A stretch of 64,000 bases of DNA from Roseovarius sp. THAF27. GTDB lineage: Bacteria; Pseudomonadota; Alphaproteobacteria; Rhodobacterales; Rhodobacteraceae. The position numbers and the translations under genes are program-made. The notes below the pieces were generated by a model. That model was not told the DNA's origin, ran no database searches, and worked only from the letters and a program-made list of their open reading frames with translations. The stretch covers positions 2,356,001-2,420,000 of the forward strand of contig NZ_CP045393.1 of NCBI RefSeq assembly GCF_009363655.1, given 5' to 3'. Numbering within the stretch: position 1 is the stretch's first letter; the number at the start of each line of letters is the position of its first letter. This document shows positions 9,386-19,310 of this stretch, in pieces.

Positions 9386-10426
9386 ATGAGTAGTACCGGC
9401 AAGCTTACCATCGACCTCGACGCGCTCGTCGCCAACTGGCGCGCGCTCGACGCGCAGACCGAGGTGGAAACCGCCGCAGTGGTCAAGGCCGACGGCTACG
9501 GCCTCGGCATGGATCGCATCGCCCGCGCGCTGGCCCGCGCCGGCGCCCGAACCTTCTTCGTGGCGGTCCCCAAGGAAGGCGTCGCGCTGCGCCAGGCGCT
9601 CGGCCCCAAGCCGGACATCCACGTCTTCTCGGGCCACATGGCCGGCGACACCGACATGATTTCGGATCTGAACCTCACGCCGATGCTGAACTCGACCGAT
9701 CAGCTGATCCGCCACCTCGAGGCGCTGCCCGGCCACCCCTTCGGCATCCAGCTTGACAGCGGCATGAACCGTCTGGGGATGGAACCCGCCGAATGGGCCG
9801 CCGTGCGCGACACGGTACTGGCGGCGAACCCCGTGCTGCTGATCTCTCACCTCGCCTGCGCCGACGAGCCCGACCACCCGATGAACGCGCAACAGCTTGC
9901 CTGCTTCAGGGAAATGACAGACGGCACCGGCGTGCCGCGCTGTTTCGCCCAGACGGGTGGTATACTCCTGGGAAAAGACTATCACTTCGACATGTGCCGC
10001 CCCGGCATCGGTCTCTACGGCGGTCTGCCCTTCGAGGGGGCCCGCCCCGTGGTCACGCTCGACCTGCCGGTGATCCAGACGCGCCACCTGGAACCGGGCG
10101 GGACCGTCGGCTATGGCAACACCTTCACCGCGACGCGCGAAACCCGCATCGCCACCGTCTCCTCCGGCTACGGCGACGGCCTCCACCGCCTCATGGGCCC
10201 CAAGACCGTGCTCTACGCCGACGACACGCCCTGCCCGGTGGCGGGCCGCATCTCGATGGATTCGATCTCGGTCGACATCACGGAGCTGGGCCATGATCCC
10301 AAGTGGCTGCGCATCCTGGGCGAAGATCAGACCGTGGACGACCTCGCCGACAATGCCGGCACCATCGGCTACGAAATCCTGACCGCGATGGGCGCCCGCT
10401 ACGACCGGCTCTATACCGGCGGATGA
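9386..10426 (+). CDS. alr: Alanine racemase
   Basis: This PLP enzyme interconverts L- and D-alanine for peptidoglycan. The 346-residue protein has the PLP lysine in the N-terminal motif [12 protein letters not shown] (about residue 34) and the C-terminal segment [11 protein letters not shown] that marks the family. I chose the ATG at 9386 ([14 protein letters not shown]) over the upstream in-frame start at 9344, because homologues begin just before the first beta-strand. The stop overlaps the start of the next gene (ATGA), implying co-translation with mlaE. Confidence 0.92.
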   Translation: MSSTGKLTIDLDALVANWRALDAQTEVETAAVVKADGYGLGMDRIARALARAGARTFFVAVPKEGVALRQALGPKPDIHVFSGHMAGDTDMISDLNLTPMLNSTDQLIRHLEALPGHPFGIQLDSGMNRLGMEPAEWAAVRDTVLAANPVLLISHLACADEPDHPMNAQQLACFREMTDGTGVPRCFAQTGGILLGKDYHFDMCRPGIGLYGGLPFEGARPVVTLDLPVIQTRHLEPGGTVGYGNTFTATRETRIATVSSGYGDGLHRLMGPKTVLYADDTPCPVAGRISMDSISVDITELGHDPKWLRILGEDQTVDDLADNAGTIGYEILTAMGARYDRLYTGG

Positions 10427-11208
10427 CCCTGATCCTGTCACCCCTCGCCGCGCTCGGGCGCAACACGCTGGCAGCACTTGCGATGCTGGGGCGGATCACG
10501 CTCTTCGCCCTCTCGACCTTCAGCCACATCCTGCGCCCGCCCTACTACCCGCGCGAGGTGTTCAACGCGCTGATGCAGGTGGGCTGGCTCTCACTGCCCG
10601 TGGTGGGACTCACGGCGATCTTCACCGGCGGCGCGCTTGCCTTGCAAATCTATTCCGGCGGCGCGCGCTTCAACGCCGAGGCCGTGGTGCCCCAGATCGT
10701 CGCCATCGGCATGGTGCGCGAATTGGGCCCCGTATTGGTCGGCCTGATGATCGCCGCCCGTGTCACGTCTTCGATCGCCGCCGAGATCGCCACCATGAAA
10801 GTGACCGAGCAGATCGACGCGCTCGTCACCCTCTCGACCCACCCGATGAAATACCTCGTCGCCCCCCGCGTGCTGGCCGCCCTCATTACCGTGCCGCTGC
10901 TGGTCGGCGTGGGCGACATCATCGGCATCCTCGGCGGCTACACCGTGGGCGTGCAGAACCTCGGCTTCAACGCCGCCACCTATATCCAGAACACCGTCAA
11001 CTTTCTCGAACCGCTCGACGTCATCTCGTCCCTCGTCAAGGGCGCGGTCTTCGGCGTCATCGCCGCCGTCATGGGCTGCTATTACGGCATGAACTCGGGC
11101 CGTGGCGCACAGGGCGTGGGCCGCGCCACCAAGGGCTCGGTCCAGGCCGCCGCCATCCTCATCCTCGCCGCCAACTTCCTGCTGACGGGGGTGTTTTTCT
11201 CGGTATGA
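10423..11208 (+). CDS. mlaE: MlaE-family ABC transporter permease
   Basis: This 261-residue inner-membrane permease belongs to the MlaE/YrbE family, which moves phospholipids between the membranes with an MlaF ATPase. It has about five hydrophobic segments and the family core (FTGGALALQ, then VRELGPVL and [10 protein letters not shown]). The ATG at 10423 overlaps the alr stop, and the stop overlaps the mlaF start, so alr-mlaE-mlaF is one operon. MlaD, MlaC and MlaB are not in this operon and would have to be encoded elsewhere. Confidence 0.92.
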   Translation: MTLILSPLAALGRNTLAALAMLGRITLFALSTFSHILRPPYYPREVFNALMQVGWLSLPVVGLTAIFTGGALALQIYSGGARFNAEAVVPQIVAIGMVRELGPVLVGLMIAARVTSSIAAEIATMKVTEQIDALVTLSTHPMKYLVAPRVLAALITVPLLVGVGDIIGILGGYTVGVQNLGFNAATYIQNTVNFLEPLDVISSLVKGAVFGVIAAVMGCYYGMNSGRGAQGVGRATKGSVQAAAILILAANFLLTGVFFSV

Positions 11209-11951
11209 TCGAGCTTTCGGATGTGCATAAGTCCTTCGGCGACAACCACGTCCTGCGCGGCGTGAACCTGTCGATCCCCAAGGGCACGTCGATGGTCATC
11301 ATCGGCGGCTCGGGCACCGGCAAATCCGTGGTCCTGAAATGCATCCTCGGCCTCATCCAGCATGACAGCGGCCTGATCACCCTCGACGGCCAGGACGTCA
11401 CCAAGGGCGACCGCGACGCCTTCCTCGCCCGCTTCGGGATGCTGTTCCAGGGCGGCGCCCTCTTCGACTCGCTGCCCGTCTGGCAGAACGTCGCCTTCCG
11501 CCTGCTGCGCGGCTCGCTGAAACGCCCCTGGGCGGAGGCGCGCGAGATCGCTATCGAGAAACTGCGCCGCGTCGGCCTCACCCCCGAACAGGCCGACAAG
11601 TACCCCGCCGAGCTGTCGGGTGGCATGCAGAAACGCGTCGGACTGGCTCGCGCCATCTGCGCCGAGCCCGAGATCATCTTCTTCGACGAGCCAACGACGG
11701 GCCTCGATCCCATCATGTCCGGCGTCATCAACGAGCTCATCCGCGAGATCGTGGTGGAAATGGGCGCCACCGCCATGACCATCACCCACGACATGACTTC
11801 CGTGCGCGCCATCGCCGACAACGTCGCCATGCTCCACGGCGGCAAGATCCGCTGGACCGGCCCTGTGGCCCGGATGGACAATTCCGGCGATCCCTATCTC
11901 GAACAGTTCATCACCGGCTCCGCCGAAGGCCCGATCGAATCCGTCCGCTGA
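11205..11951 (+). CDS. mlaF: MlaF-family ABC transporter ATPase
   Basis: This 248-residue ABC ATPase partners MlaE. Walker A (GGSGTGKS, about residues 36-43), the signature LSGGMQKRV and Walker B (EIIFFDEPTTGLDP) are intact. The H-loop is in THDMTSV. The start overlaps the mlaE stop by four bases. The pair probably transports phospholipid for outer-membrane lipid asymmetry, inferred from family knowledge. Two strong hairpins follow the stop at 11959-12008. Confidence 0.93.
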   Translation: MIELSDVHKSFGDNHVLRGVNLSIPKGTSMVIIGGSGTGKSVVLKCILGLIQHDSGLITLDGQDVTKGDRDAFLARFGMLFQGGALFDSLPVWQNVAFRLLRGSLKRPWAEAREIAIEKLRRVGLTPEQADKYPAELSGGMQKRVGLARAICAEPEIIFFDEPTTGLDPIMSGVINELIREIVVEMGATAMTITHDMTSVRAIADNVAMLHGGKIRWTGPVARMDNSGDPYLEQFITGSAEGPIESVR

Positions 11952-11958
11952 CCGCACG

Positions 11959-12008
11959 CCAAAACCTTTCTCAAAGGTTTTGGCAAAAGTCCTCTCAAGA
12001 CTTTTGCC
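11959..12008. terminator. Double hairpin after mlaF
   Basis: CCAAAACCTTT (11959-11969) and AAAGGTTTTGG (11973-11983) form an 11-bp perfect stem with loop CTC. Directly overlapping, GGCAAAAGTC (11982-11991) and GACTTTTGCC (11999-12008) form a 10-bp perfect stem. The second 3' arm contains a T run. The pair may attenuate transcription into the PqiA-like gene, or be a dispersed palindromic element. Confidence 0.6.
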
Positions 12009-12099
12009 CCACGCATCGCTCCCCGAGGCCCTGTTTCCCCTGCGCTTGCCCCGGCCTCTCGCACCCCTTACCTCTGGGTCATACAACCCAAGGCCTTTC

Positions 12100-12540
12100 A
12101 TGCTCAAATACCTCAACCTGACCCTGCTGGTCCTTTTCCCCGTCGCCTGGTTCGCCCCCCTGATGCGCGCCGGTCTGCTGCCGCTCTTCGGCCTGTCGGA
12201 AATCTCCGTCATCACCGGGCTTCAGTCGCTCTGGGACAGCGACGTCTTCCTCGCCCTCATTGTCACCTTCTTCGCCCTCTTCGCGCCTTACGTGAAGACC
12301 ATCGGCCTCGCGCTCATCCATTTCGGCCTCTTGCGGCGTAAGACCCTGCCGGTCCTGCACGTCCTGGGAAAACTCGCCATGGCCGACATCTTTCTCATCG
12401 CGGTCTACATCACCCTCTCCAAGGGCATCGGCGTCGGCCGGATCGAGACCGCCTGGGGGCTCTACCTCTTCACCGGCTGCATTCTCGCCTCCCTGGCCAT
12501 CGGGCATTTCACCGAAAAGCCCGGCCGCGTCGTCGCGTAA
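12100..12540 (+). CDS. PqiA-like (paraquat-inducible protein A) membrane protein
   Basis: This 146-residue integral membrane protein has four predicted hydrophobic segments and the general look of a single PqiA domain: a K-Y-L start, VTFFALFAPYVKTIGLAL and LGKLAMADIFLIAVYI. PqiA proteins act with MCE proteins in lipid transport at the envelope, which fits its place behind mlaEF. I chose the ATG at 12100. An earlier in-frame start at 11980 would lie inside the hairpins and add a non-membrane, proline-rich leader. Confidence 0.8.
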   Translation: MLKYLNLTLLVLFPVAWFAPLMRAGLLPLFGLSEISVITGLQSLWDSDVFLALIVTFFALFAPYVKTIGLALIHFGLLRRKTLPVLHVLGKLAMADIFLIAVYITLSKGIGVGRIETAWGLYLFTGCILASLAIGHFTEKPGRVVA

Positions 12541-12678
12541 ACGGAAACAATTCCTCTCGAACAAAGGGGATTGTCCCTCGATCCTCCCAAAATGCCTTAA
12601 ATTTACTGTAGGTGATTTCACTTTCTCGGCGTAAACTTGCCGATACAGAGTGTGGTGCACTTTCTTTGGGGGGAAGTG

Positions 12679-13443
12679 ATGACCGAGACCTTCCGTTCGG
12701 TAGTCGTGATTGCGCAGTATTTCCTGAACCGCCTTGCCGTGGCCGTGTTCGCCCTGGCCGCGCTCGGGCTTACGCTCGCCACGGCGCTCGCCGCGTTCGG
12801 CGTCCTGCCCTGGCTGGAATTCCAGGTCGGCTTCGGCGGACAGGTGTATGAAAACGCGGGCCAAATCGCCCAGATCGGCCTGACCGTCCTCGCCGTTCTT
12901 CTGTGCTTTTACCTGCCCACCAATGCCCGCGTCATGGCGCTAGAAAACTCGCACCGCCGGTTTCACATGAACATGCAGGACGTCACCCAGGCCTATGCCG
13001 CGGCCCACGCCGCCGACCGCGCCGGCATGTTCCGGATCCAGTCCGAGTTCGACGCCGTGCGCGAACGCCTCGCCTACATGCGCGAACATCCCGACCTGGA
13101 ATCGCTGGAGCCGCAGATCATGGAGGTGGCGGCCCAGATGTCCTACATCAGCCGCGAACTGGCCGAGGTCTATTCCGACGACAAGGTCGACCGCGCCCGC
13201 GCCTTCCTCAAGCAGCGCCAGCAGGAGGTCGAGCAGTTCAACAAGCGCCTGGACCACGCCAAGGCGGTCGGCGTCCGGCTCAAGCAATGGGCCCAGGAGG
13301 TCGAGATGGAGGAAAGCGTCGCGGTCAGCCAGCTCGAACGCCTGCGCGACGACCTGCGTCCGATCCTGCCCGAACTGGGCTACGAGGAGGTCTCGGATCT
13401 CGACGGCACCGTGGTCGGCCTGCCCAACCGCGCCGCCGAATAG
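12679..13443 (+). CDS. Two-TM, coiled-coil protein of unknown function
   Basis: This 254-residue protein has two N-terminal membrane segments (about residues 18-42 and 57-80). A long, charged, helical region follows that is rich in Glu, Gln and Arg (for example LKQRQQEVEQFNKRL), probably a coiled coil in the cytoplasm. Similar Rhodobacteraceae proteins are sometimes labelled DNA repair protein, for which I see no motif. A strong ribosome site (GGGGGGAAG) precedes the ATG at 12679, ruling out the in-frame start at 12637. It sits 66 bp before radA. Confidence 0.75.
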   Translation: MTETFRSVVVIAQYFLNRLAVAVFALAALGLTLATALAAFGVLPWLEFQVGFGGQVYENAGQIAQIGLTVLAVLLCFYLPTNARVMALENSHRRFHMNMQDVTQAYAAAHAADRAGMFRIQSEFDAVRERLAYMREHPDLESLEPQIMEVAAQMSYISRELAEVYSDDKVDRARAFLKQRQQEVEQFNKRLDHAKAVGVRLKQWAQEVEMEESVAVSQLERLRDDLRPILPELGYEEVSDLDGTVVGLPNRAAE

Positions 13444-13509
13444 CACGCCCCGCCCGGCCGAACGGCATCAGCGTTTGACCGCGCCCCGCGCTTGGGGCAT
13501 CACCCGCAT

Positions 13510-14874
<1,365 letters not shown>

Positions 14875-14907
14875 CGCGCCAAACCAAAGGTAAAACAGGA
14901 CGCGCTC

Positions 14908-15507
14908 ATGGAAGGCTTCACCATCATCGACGGTATCGTCGCGCTGATCATCGTGCTGTCGGCACTTCTGGCCTATTCGCGCGGCATCGTGCGCGAGCTT
15001 CTGGCCATCGCCGGCTGGATCGTGGCCGCCATTCTCGCCTTCCTCTTCGCGCCCCAGGTAGAACCGCTGGTCAAGGAAGTGCCCGTGGTGGGCGATTTCC
15101 TCGCCGACACCTGCGCGCTCTCGATGCTGGCCGCCGCCGCCGCGATTTTCGCCGTCACCCTCATCGTGACCTCGCTCATCACCCCGCTCTTTTCCTCGGT
15201 GGTGCAGCGCTCCGCCTTGGGCGGCATCGACCAGGGCCTGGGCTTTCTCTTCGGCGTGGCGCGCGGCGTCCTCTTGGTGGCCATCGCCTATTTCGTCTAT
15301 GAGACCGTGGTGACCAGCCAGGACATCCAGATGATCGACGACAGCCGCTCGGCCCGCGTCTTTGCCCAGCTCACCTCCAAGGTCGAGGACGGCAACCCCG
15401 AACAGGCGCTCGGCTGGATCACCCAGAAATACGAGGACCTGGTCAGCGCCTGCGACGCCCCGGCAGAGCCCGTCGACCCCCAGCCCACCGAAACGCAGCA
15501 GCAATAG
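14908..15507 (+). CDS. cvpA: CvpA family protein
   Basis: This 199-residue membrane protein has four hydrophobic helices in the first ~140 residues and a soluble tail rich in Pro, Glu and Gln. It matches the CvpA family, linked in E. coli to colicin V production and adjacent to purF. Here too it lies just upstream of purF, with one transporter gene in between. The family signature region ILAYSRGIVRELLAIAGW is visible near residue 22. The start is the ATG at 14908. Confidence 0.9.
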   Translation: MEGFTIIDGIVALIIVLSALLAYSRGIVRELLAIAGWIVAAILAFLFAPQVEPLVKEVPVVGDFLADTCALSMLAAAAAIFAVTLIVTSLITPLFSSVVQRSALGGIDQGLGFLFGVARGVLLVAIAYFVYETVVTSQDIQMIDDSRSARVFAQLTSKVEDGNPEQALGWITQKYEDLVSACDAPAEPVDPQPTETQQQ

Positions 15508-15517
15508 GCGCAGCGTC

Positions 15518-15964
15518 TTGCCCTCCGCCCCCCTCTTCGCGGCGATCCTGATCGCGGTCTGCGGGTCCTTCATCGCCATGCAGGCCCCGATCAACTCCGC
15601 CCTGGGGCGCTCCATCGACAGCACGCTGGCCGCCGCCACGATCTCGTTCGGCGTCGGGTTCTTCATCCTACTGGCGCTCTCGATCGTCCACGGCGACGGC
15701 CCGGCCCTGGCCCGCGCGCCCTTCGTGCCGAAATATCTTCTGATCGGCGGCGCGCTCGGGGCGGTCTATGTCTGGTCCGCGCTCTGGGCGGTGCCGATCC
15801 TGGGCGTACTGACCACCACCACCGTGCTGATCCTGGGCCAGATGATCGCCGCCCTGCTGATCGACCATTTCGGGTTTTTCGGCCTGACGCCGCGCGATGT
15901 CTCGCTGCAACGCGTGCTCGCCGCCATGCTGGTTGCCGCGGGCGCGGTCCTGTCTCGCTATTGA
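15518..15964 (+). CDS. DMT-superfamily transporter, DUF606/YdcZ type
   Basis: This small, very hydrophobic protein (about 148 residues) has four to five membrane helices and the DUF606 pattern, including MQAPINSALGRSI near the N-terminus. The family is a half-size relative of drug/metabolite transporters; the substrate is unknown. No ATG precedes the conserved first helix, so I place the start at the TTG at 15518, 10 bases after the cvpA stop. The next in-frame ATG would delete most of the first helix. Confidence 0.8.
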   Translation: MPSAPLFAAILIAVCGSFIAMQAPINSALGRSIDSTLAAATISFGVGFFILLALSIVHGDGPALARAPFVPKYLLIGGALGAVYVWSALWAVPILGVLTTTTVLILGQMIAALLIDHFGFFGLTPRDVSLQRVLAAMLVAAGAVLSRY

Positions 15965-16104
15965 TGGCTCGCATTTTTACCCGGATAACCGTCGCCCGTT
16001 CGACACGTCGCGTCACGACGCAAAATTTCACATGATAGTTTCGTGACATATCCTCCCCGACCCACTATCTAGTGCCCAAGCGTCCACGGATTCGGAGCTG
16101 CCCC

Positions 16105-17598
16105 TTGTCCGACAAGCAAATGCCCCCTGCCCATCCTTTCGACTTCGACGCGGTGCGCGACACCGGCGACGAGGACAAACTGCGCGAGGAATGCGGCGTC
16201 TTCGGGGTGATCGGTGTCACCGACGCCGCCAATTTCGTGGCCCTCGGCCTGCACGCCCTGCAACATCGCGGGCAAGAGGCCGGCGGCATCGTCTCCCACG
16301 ACCCCGAACAGGGCTTCAACTCCGCCCGCCGCTTCGGCTACGTGCGCGACAACTTCACCCGCCAGTCGCTGATGGAAACCCTGCCCGGCCCGCTCTCCAT
16401 CGGCCACGTGCGCTATTCCACCGCCGGCGGCAAGAACCCGGTGATCCGCGACGTGCAGCCCTTCTTCGGCGAATTCGCCATGGGCGGGGCGGCGATTGCC
16501 CATAACGGCAACATCACCAACGCCAACGCCCTGCGCCGCGAGTTGATCGAGCGCGGCTCGATCTTCCAGTCGAATTCCGACACCGAGTGCATCATCCACC
16601 TGATGGCCCGCTCGCTGCAACGCAACATCCCCGAACGCATGGAAGACGCGCTGCGCCGGGTCGAGGGCGCGTTTTCCATCGTCGCCATGACCCGCACCAA
16701 GCTCATTGGCGTGCGCGACCCGCTGGGCGTGCGACCGTTGGTGCTGGGCCAGGTCGGCGACGGCTGGGTCCTCAGCTCGGAAACCTGCGCGCTCGACATC
16801 ATCGGCGCCCAGTTCGTGCGCGAGATCGAACCGGGCGAGATGGTCGTCATCAACGAGGAGGGCGTCGAAAGCCACCGGCCCTTCCGCCCGCGCCGCTCGC
16901 GCTTCTGCATCTTCGAACATGTCTATTTCTCGCGCCCCGATTCCATCATCGGCGGCCGCTCGGTCTATGAAACGCGCCGCCAGATCGGCGTGGAATTGGC
17001 CAAGGAAAGCCCGGTCGAGGCCGATCTCGTCTGCCCTGTACCCGATTCCGGGACCCCCGCCGCCATCGGCTTCAGCCAGGAAAGCGGCATTCCCTACGCC
17101 ATGGGCATCATCCGCAACCAGTACATGGGCCGCACCTTCATCGAACCGACCGAGCAGATCCGCAACATGGGCGTCCGGCTCAAGCTCAACGTAAATCGCG
17201 CACTCATCCAGGGCAAGCGCGTGATCCTCGTCGATGACAGCGTCGTGCGCGGCACCACCTCGCGCAAGATCAAGGAAATGATCCTCGATGCCGGCGCCGC
17301 CGAGGTGCATTTCCGCATCGCGTCGCCCCCCACCGCCTGGCCCTGTTTCTACGGCGTCGACACGCCCAACCGCGAGAAACTGCTGGCCGCCACCATGTCC
17401 GAGGACGAGATGCGCGACCACCTCGCCGTGGACAGCCTCAAGTTCATCTCGCTCGACGGTCTCTACCGCGCCGTGGGCGAGGCCAAGGGCCGCGACACCG
17501 GCTGTCCGCAATATTGCGACGCCTGCTTCTCGGGCGACTACCCGGTCGAGCCGTCGGACCAGATCGAAAAGGGATTCGAGCTCAAAGCCGCCGAATAA
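16105..17598 (+). CDS. purF: Amidophosphoribosyltransferase
   Basis: It makes 5-phosphoribosylamine from PRPP and glutamine, the committed step of purine synthesis. The 497-residue protein has the N-terminal Ntn-hydrolase domain, where the Cys of EECGVFGVIG is the nucleophile exposed by propeptide cleavage. The C-terminal phosphoribosyltransferase domain carries VILVDDSVVRGTT. The TTG at 16105 has a well-placed GGAG eight bases upstream, while the ATG at 16120 has none, so I prefer TTG. An ATG at 16072 is also in frame. Confidence 0.93.
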   Translation: MSDKQMPPAHPFDFDAVRDTGDEDKLREECGVFGVIGVTDAANFVALGLHALQHRGQEAGGIVSHDPEQGFNSARRFGYVRDNFTRQSLMETLPGPLSIGHVRYSTAGGKNPVIRDVQPFFGEFAMGGAAIAHNGNITNANALRRELIERGSIFQSNSDTECIIHLMARSLQRNIPERMEDALRRVEGAFSIVAMTRTKLIGVRDPLGVRPLVLGQVGDGWVLSSETCALDIIGAQFVREIEPGEMVVINEEGVESHRPFRPRRSRFCIFEHVYFSRPDSIIGGRSVYETRRQIGVELAKESPVEADLVCPVPDSGTPAAIGFSQESGIPYAMGIIRNQYMGRTFIEPTEQIRNMGVRLKLNVNRALIQGKRVILVDDSVVRGTTSRKIKEMILDAGAAEVHFRIASPPTAWPCFYGVDTPNREKLLAATMSEDEMRDHLAVDSLKFISLDGLYRAVGEAKGRDTGCPQYCDACFSGDYPVEPSDQIEKGFELKAAE

Positions 17599-17692
17599 AC
17601 CGGCCTTGCCTCTCGGCTCAGCATCCCGCAAGGGCGGATAAGCGCCCCTCCGCCAATCCCATGCTGCAACGCAGCGCCAATCCGCCGATACT

Positions 17693-17710
17693 TGAAAACT
17701 TGGGTTTTCA
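17693..17710. repeat. Short perfect inverted repeat
   Basis: TGAAAAC (17693-17699) and GTTTTCA (17704-17710) form a 7-bp stem with loop TTGG, between purF and the small gene at 17770. The role is unknown. Confidence 0.4.
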
Positions 17711-17769
17711 TTGCCCTGAGTCGCCCTTAGATGCCGCGCGTTCACCCACGCAACGCGAACAGGCAAAGA

Positions 17770-18033
17770 ATGGCATCCGAGACCGACACACCCCGCGAAA
17801 CACTCGAGACGGCGACCGACAAGAACGCGCTCCCCTCGGGGCGCCTCGCGCTGCTCGGAACCTTCCTGAAACCCGATGGCGACCGCGCACTGATCCGCAC
17901 GGCCTCGGGCAAGATCGCGACCGTCACCAAGGGCGCAACCATCGGCAACGCCAAGGTTGTGGCGATCAAGGAAGGCAAGCTCGTCATCGCACGCGGCGCC
18001 AACACGACGACGCTGGAAATGCCCAAGGGCTGA
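17770..18033 (+). CDS. Small protein with a PilP/GspC-like segment
   Basis: This is an 87-residue soluble protein. After a ~35-residue polar N-terminus, the segment from LLGTFLKPDGDRALIR to LVIARGANTTTLEMP resembles the small beta domain of pilus/secretion proteins PilP and GspC. It has no signal peptide or membrane anchor, so a secretion role is doubtful. I chose the ATG at 17770 (MASETDT); the in-frame start at 17731 would add a basic leader. It is 171 bp past purF. Confidence 0.6.
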   Translation: MASETDTPRETLETATDKNALPSGRLALLGTFLKPDGDRALIRTASGKIATVTKGATIGNAKVVAIKEGKLVIARGANTTTLEMPKG

Positions 18034-18072
18034 GGCTTGACGGCGCCCCGCCCGTCAGGGCACATGCCTTGC

Positions 18073-18495
18073 ATGGCCGAAACGCCCCTTCGCTACCGCC
18101 CGCATCATTTCCTCTGCTCGCTGGGGTTCCGGGGCAAGGGCTATTCAGACGCGTTCACCGCCAACATGGCCCGCATCGTCGAGGGTCGCCTGCGCGCGCC
18201 CGGCGGCGATGACACGATGATCGAAGTCGTCGGCGCCACCGACGATATCTGCGCCCCCTGCCCCAAGCGGCGCGGCAGTCTCTGCACATCGCAAGACAAG
18301 ATCACCGCGCTCGACACCCGCCACGCAAAAGCGCTCGGTCTTTTCATCGGCACCCGCCTGACATGGGGCGAGGCCAAGAGCCGTATCGTGGCGAACCTCC
18401 CGCCCGGCGCGCTCTCGCAGCTTTGCGCCGGCTGCCAATGGCTGGAGCTGGGCCTCTGCGAAGCCGCCCTGAAAGACCTCCACGAAAGCGCCTGA
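18073..18495 (+). CDS. DUF1284 domain protein
   Basis: This 140-residue, cysteine-rich protein matches the DUF1284 pattern. It begins with RYRPHHFLCSLGFRGKGYS and has paired cysteines (CAPCPKRRGSLC and CAGCQWLELGLC) that could bind metal or an iron-sulfur centre. The function is unknown. Starts at 18037, 18064 and 18073 are in frame; I chose 18073 because the conserved domain begins five residues later. Its 3' end faces bioY. Confidence 0.75.
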   Translation: MAETPLRYRPHHFLCSLGFRGKGYSDAFTANMARIVEGRLRAPGGDDTMIEVVGATDDICAPCPKRRGSLCTSQDKITALDTRHAKALGLFIGTRLTWGEAKSRIVANLPPGALSQLCAGCQWLELGLCEAALKDLHESA

Positions 18496-18497
18496 GC

Positions 18498-18564
18498 CGT
18501 TTTCTGCGCAGAAAACGCCCCGGAAAATACGCATTTTCCGGCGCAGAATTTACGCAAATTCTGC
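18498..18564. repeat. Three consecutive palindromes of one family
   Basis: Three palindromes follow each other: CGTTTTCTGC/GCAGAAAACG (18498-18517), CGGAAAAT-ACGC-ATTTTCCG (18521-18540) and GCAGAATTT-ACGC-AAATTCTGC (18543-18564). They lie just past the DUF1284 stop, between convergent genes. A related pair occurs at 26494-26537. They probably act as transcription-end hairpins or are REP-like elements. Confidence 0.75.
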
Positions 18565-18575
18565 CACCCCGCCCA

Positions 18576-18612
18576 AACGAAAAACGCCGCCCCGATCCGG
18601 GACGGCGCTTCA
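18576..18612 (-). terminator. Rho-independent terminator of bioY
   Basis: On the minus strand, GCGCCGTCCC and GGGGCGGCGT pair (with G-U wobbles) around GGATC, followed by TTTTTCGTTT. This is a standard intrinsic terminator just after the bioY stop. Confidence 0.75.
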
Positions 18613-18631
18613 AAAAGCTATCTATCGGGGC

Positions 18632-19201
18632 TCAGCCCTTGCGCGCCCGAACCGCTTTCCAGCCGCCCCAGACGACCATCGCCGCGATCACGGCCTTGAC
18701 CGCGTCACCCAGCAGGAACGGCGCCATCCAGCCAGCCCAGAGGTCGGGCATCGTCGTGCCCATCACCAATGCCGGCCAGGCCAGCCCGGGGACATACAAC
18801 AGCGCCGAAATCGCCATGGCAACCGCGGCGGTCGACACGACACCCCGTGCCAGCCCCTTTTCCACGGCCAGACCGGCCAGGAACGCCATCGCGACAAAGC
18901 CATACAGGAACCCGGCAGTCGGCCCCATCAGCGCCGCGCCCGAGGCACCGTTGGCAAACACCGGCAGGCCCATCGCGCCATAGCCCAGGTAGGTGACCAG
19001 CGTCGCCAGCCCCAGCTGCGAGCCGAAGGTCAACCCGACGATCAGGATCGCCAGCGTCTGCAACGTCATCGGCACCGGGAAGAACGGGATGCTCACCTGC
19101 GCCGCCATGGCAATGAACAGCGAGCCGCCGATCACCAGCCCCAGTTTCTTCGTCAAACCTTCGTGGCCGATCACGGCCTTGCTCAAAACGGTATCCGCCA
19201 T
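18632..19201 (-). CDS. bioY: Biotin transporter BioY
   Basis: This 189-residue S-component of the biotin ECF transporter has about six membrane helices. The family signature region is visible: QVSIPFFPVPMTLQTLAIL near residue 35, then LGLATLVTYLGYGAMGLPVF. No bioM or bioN is adjacent; BioY can act alone or with distant partners. It ends in a terminator (18576-18612) and is divergent from the SDR gene at 19311, with a perfect inverted repeat between them at 19260-19278. Confidence 0.93.
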   Translation of the reverse strand: MADTVLSKAVIGHEGLTKKLGLVIGGSLFIAMAAQVSIPFFPVPMTLQTLAILIVGLTFGSQLGLATLVTYLGYGAMGLPVFANGASGAALMGPTAGFLYGFVAMAFLAGLAVEKGLARGVVSTAAVAMAISALLYVPGLAWPALVMGTTMPDLWAGWMAPFLLGDAVKAVIAAMVVWGGWKAVRARKG

Positions 19202-19259
19202 GGCACTGTCCTTTCCTGTCTCGTTTCACCCGCCTTTTTTGGGTGCGCCGGGCCAAGTG

Positions 19260-19278
19260 TCAAGCGGATTACGCTTGA
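19260..19278. promoter_or_regulatory. Inverted repeat between bioY and the SDR gene
   Basis: TCAAGCG (19260-19266) and CGCTTGA (19272-19278) form a perfect 7-bp inverted repeat with spacer GATTA, in the 109-bp divergent spacer. It has the form of a dimeric repressor site. It does not match the TTATMKATAA-type BioR box. Confidence 0.45.
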
Positions 19279-19310
19279 TATTGGCGGGCCGGGATGAGAT
19301 TTGGCAGGGC

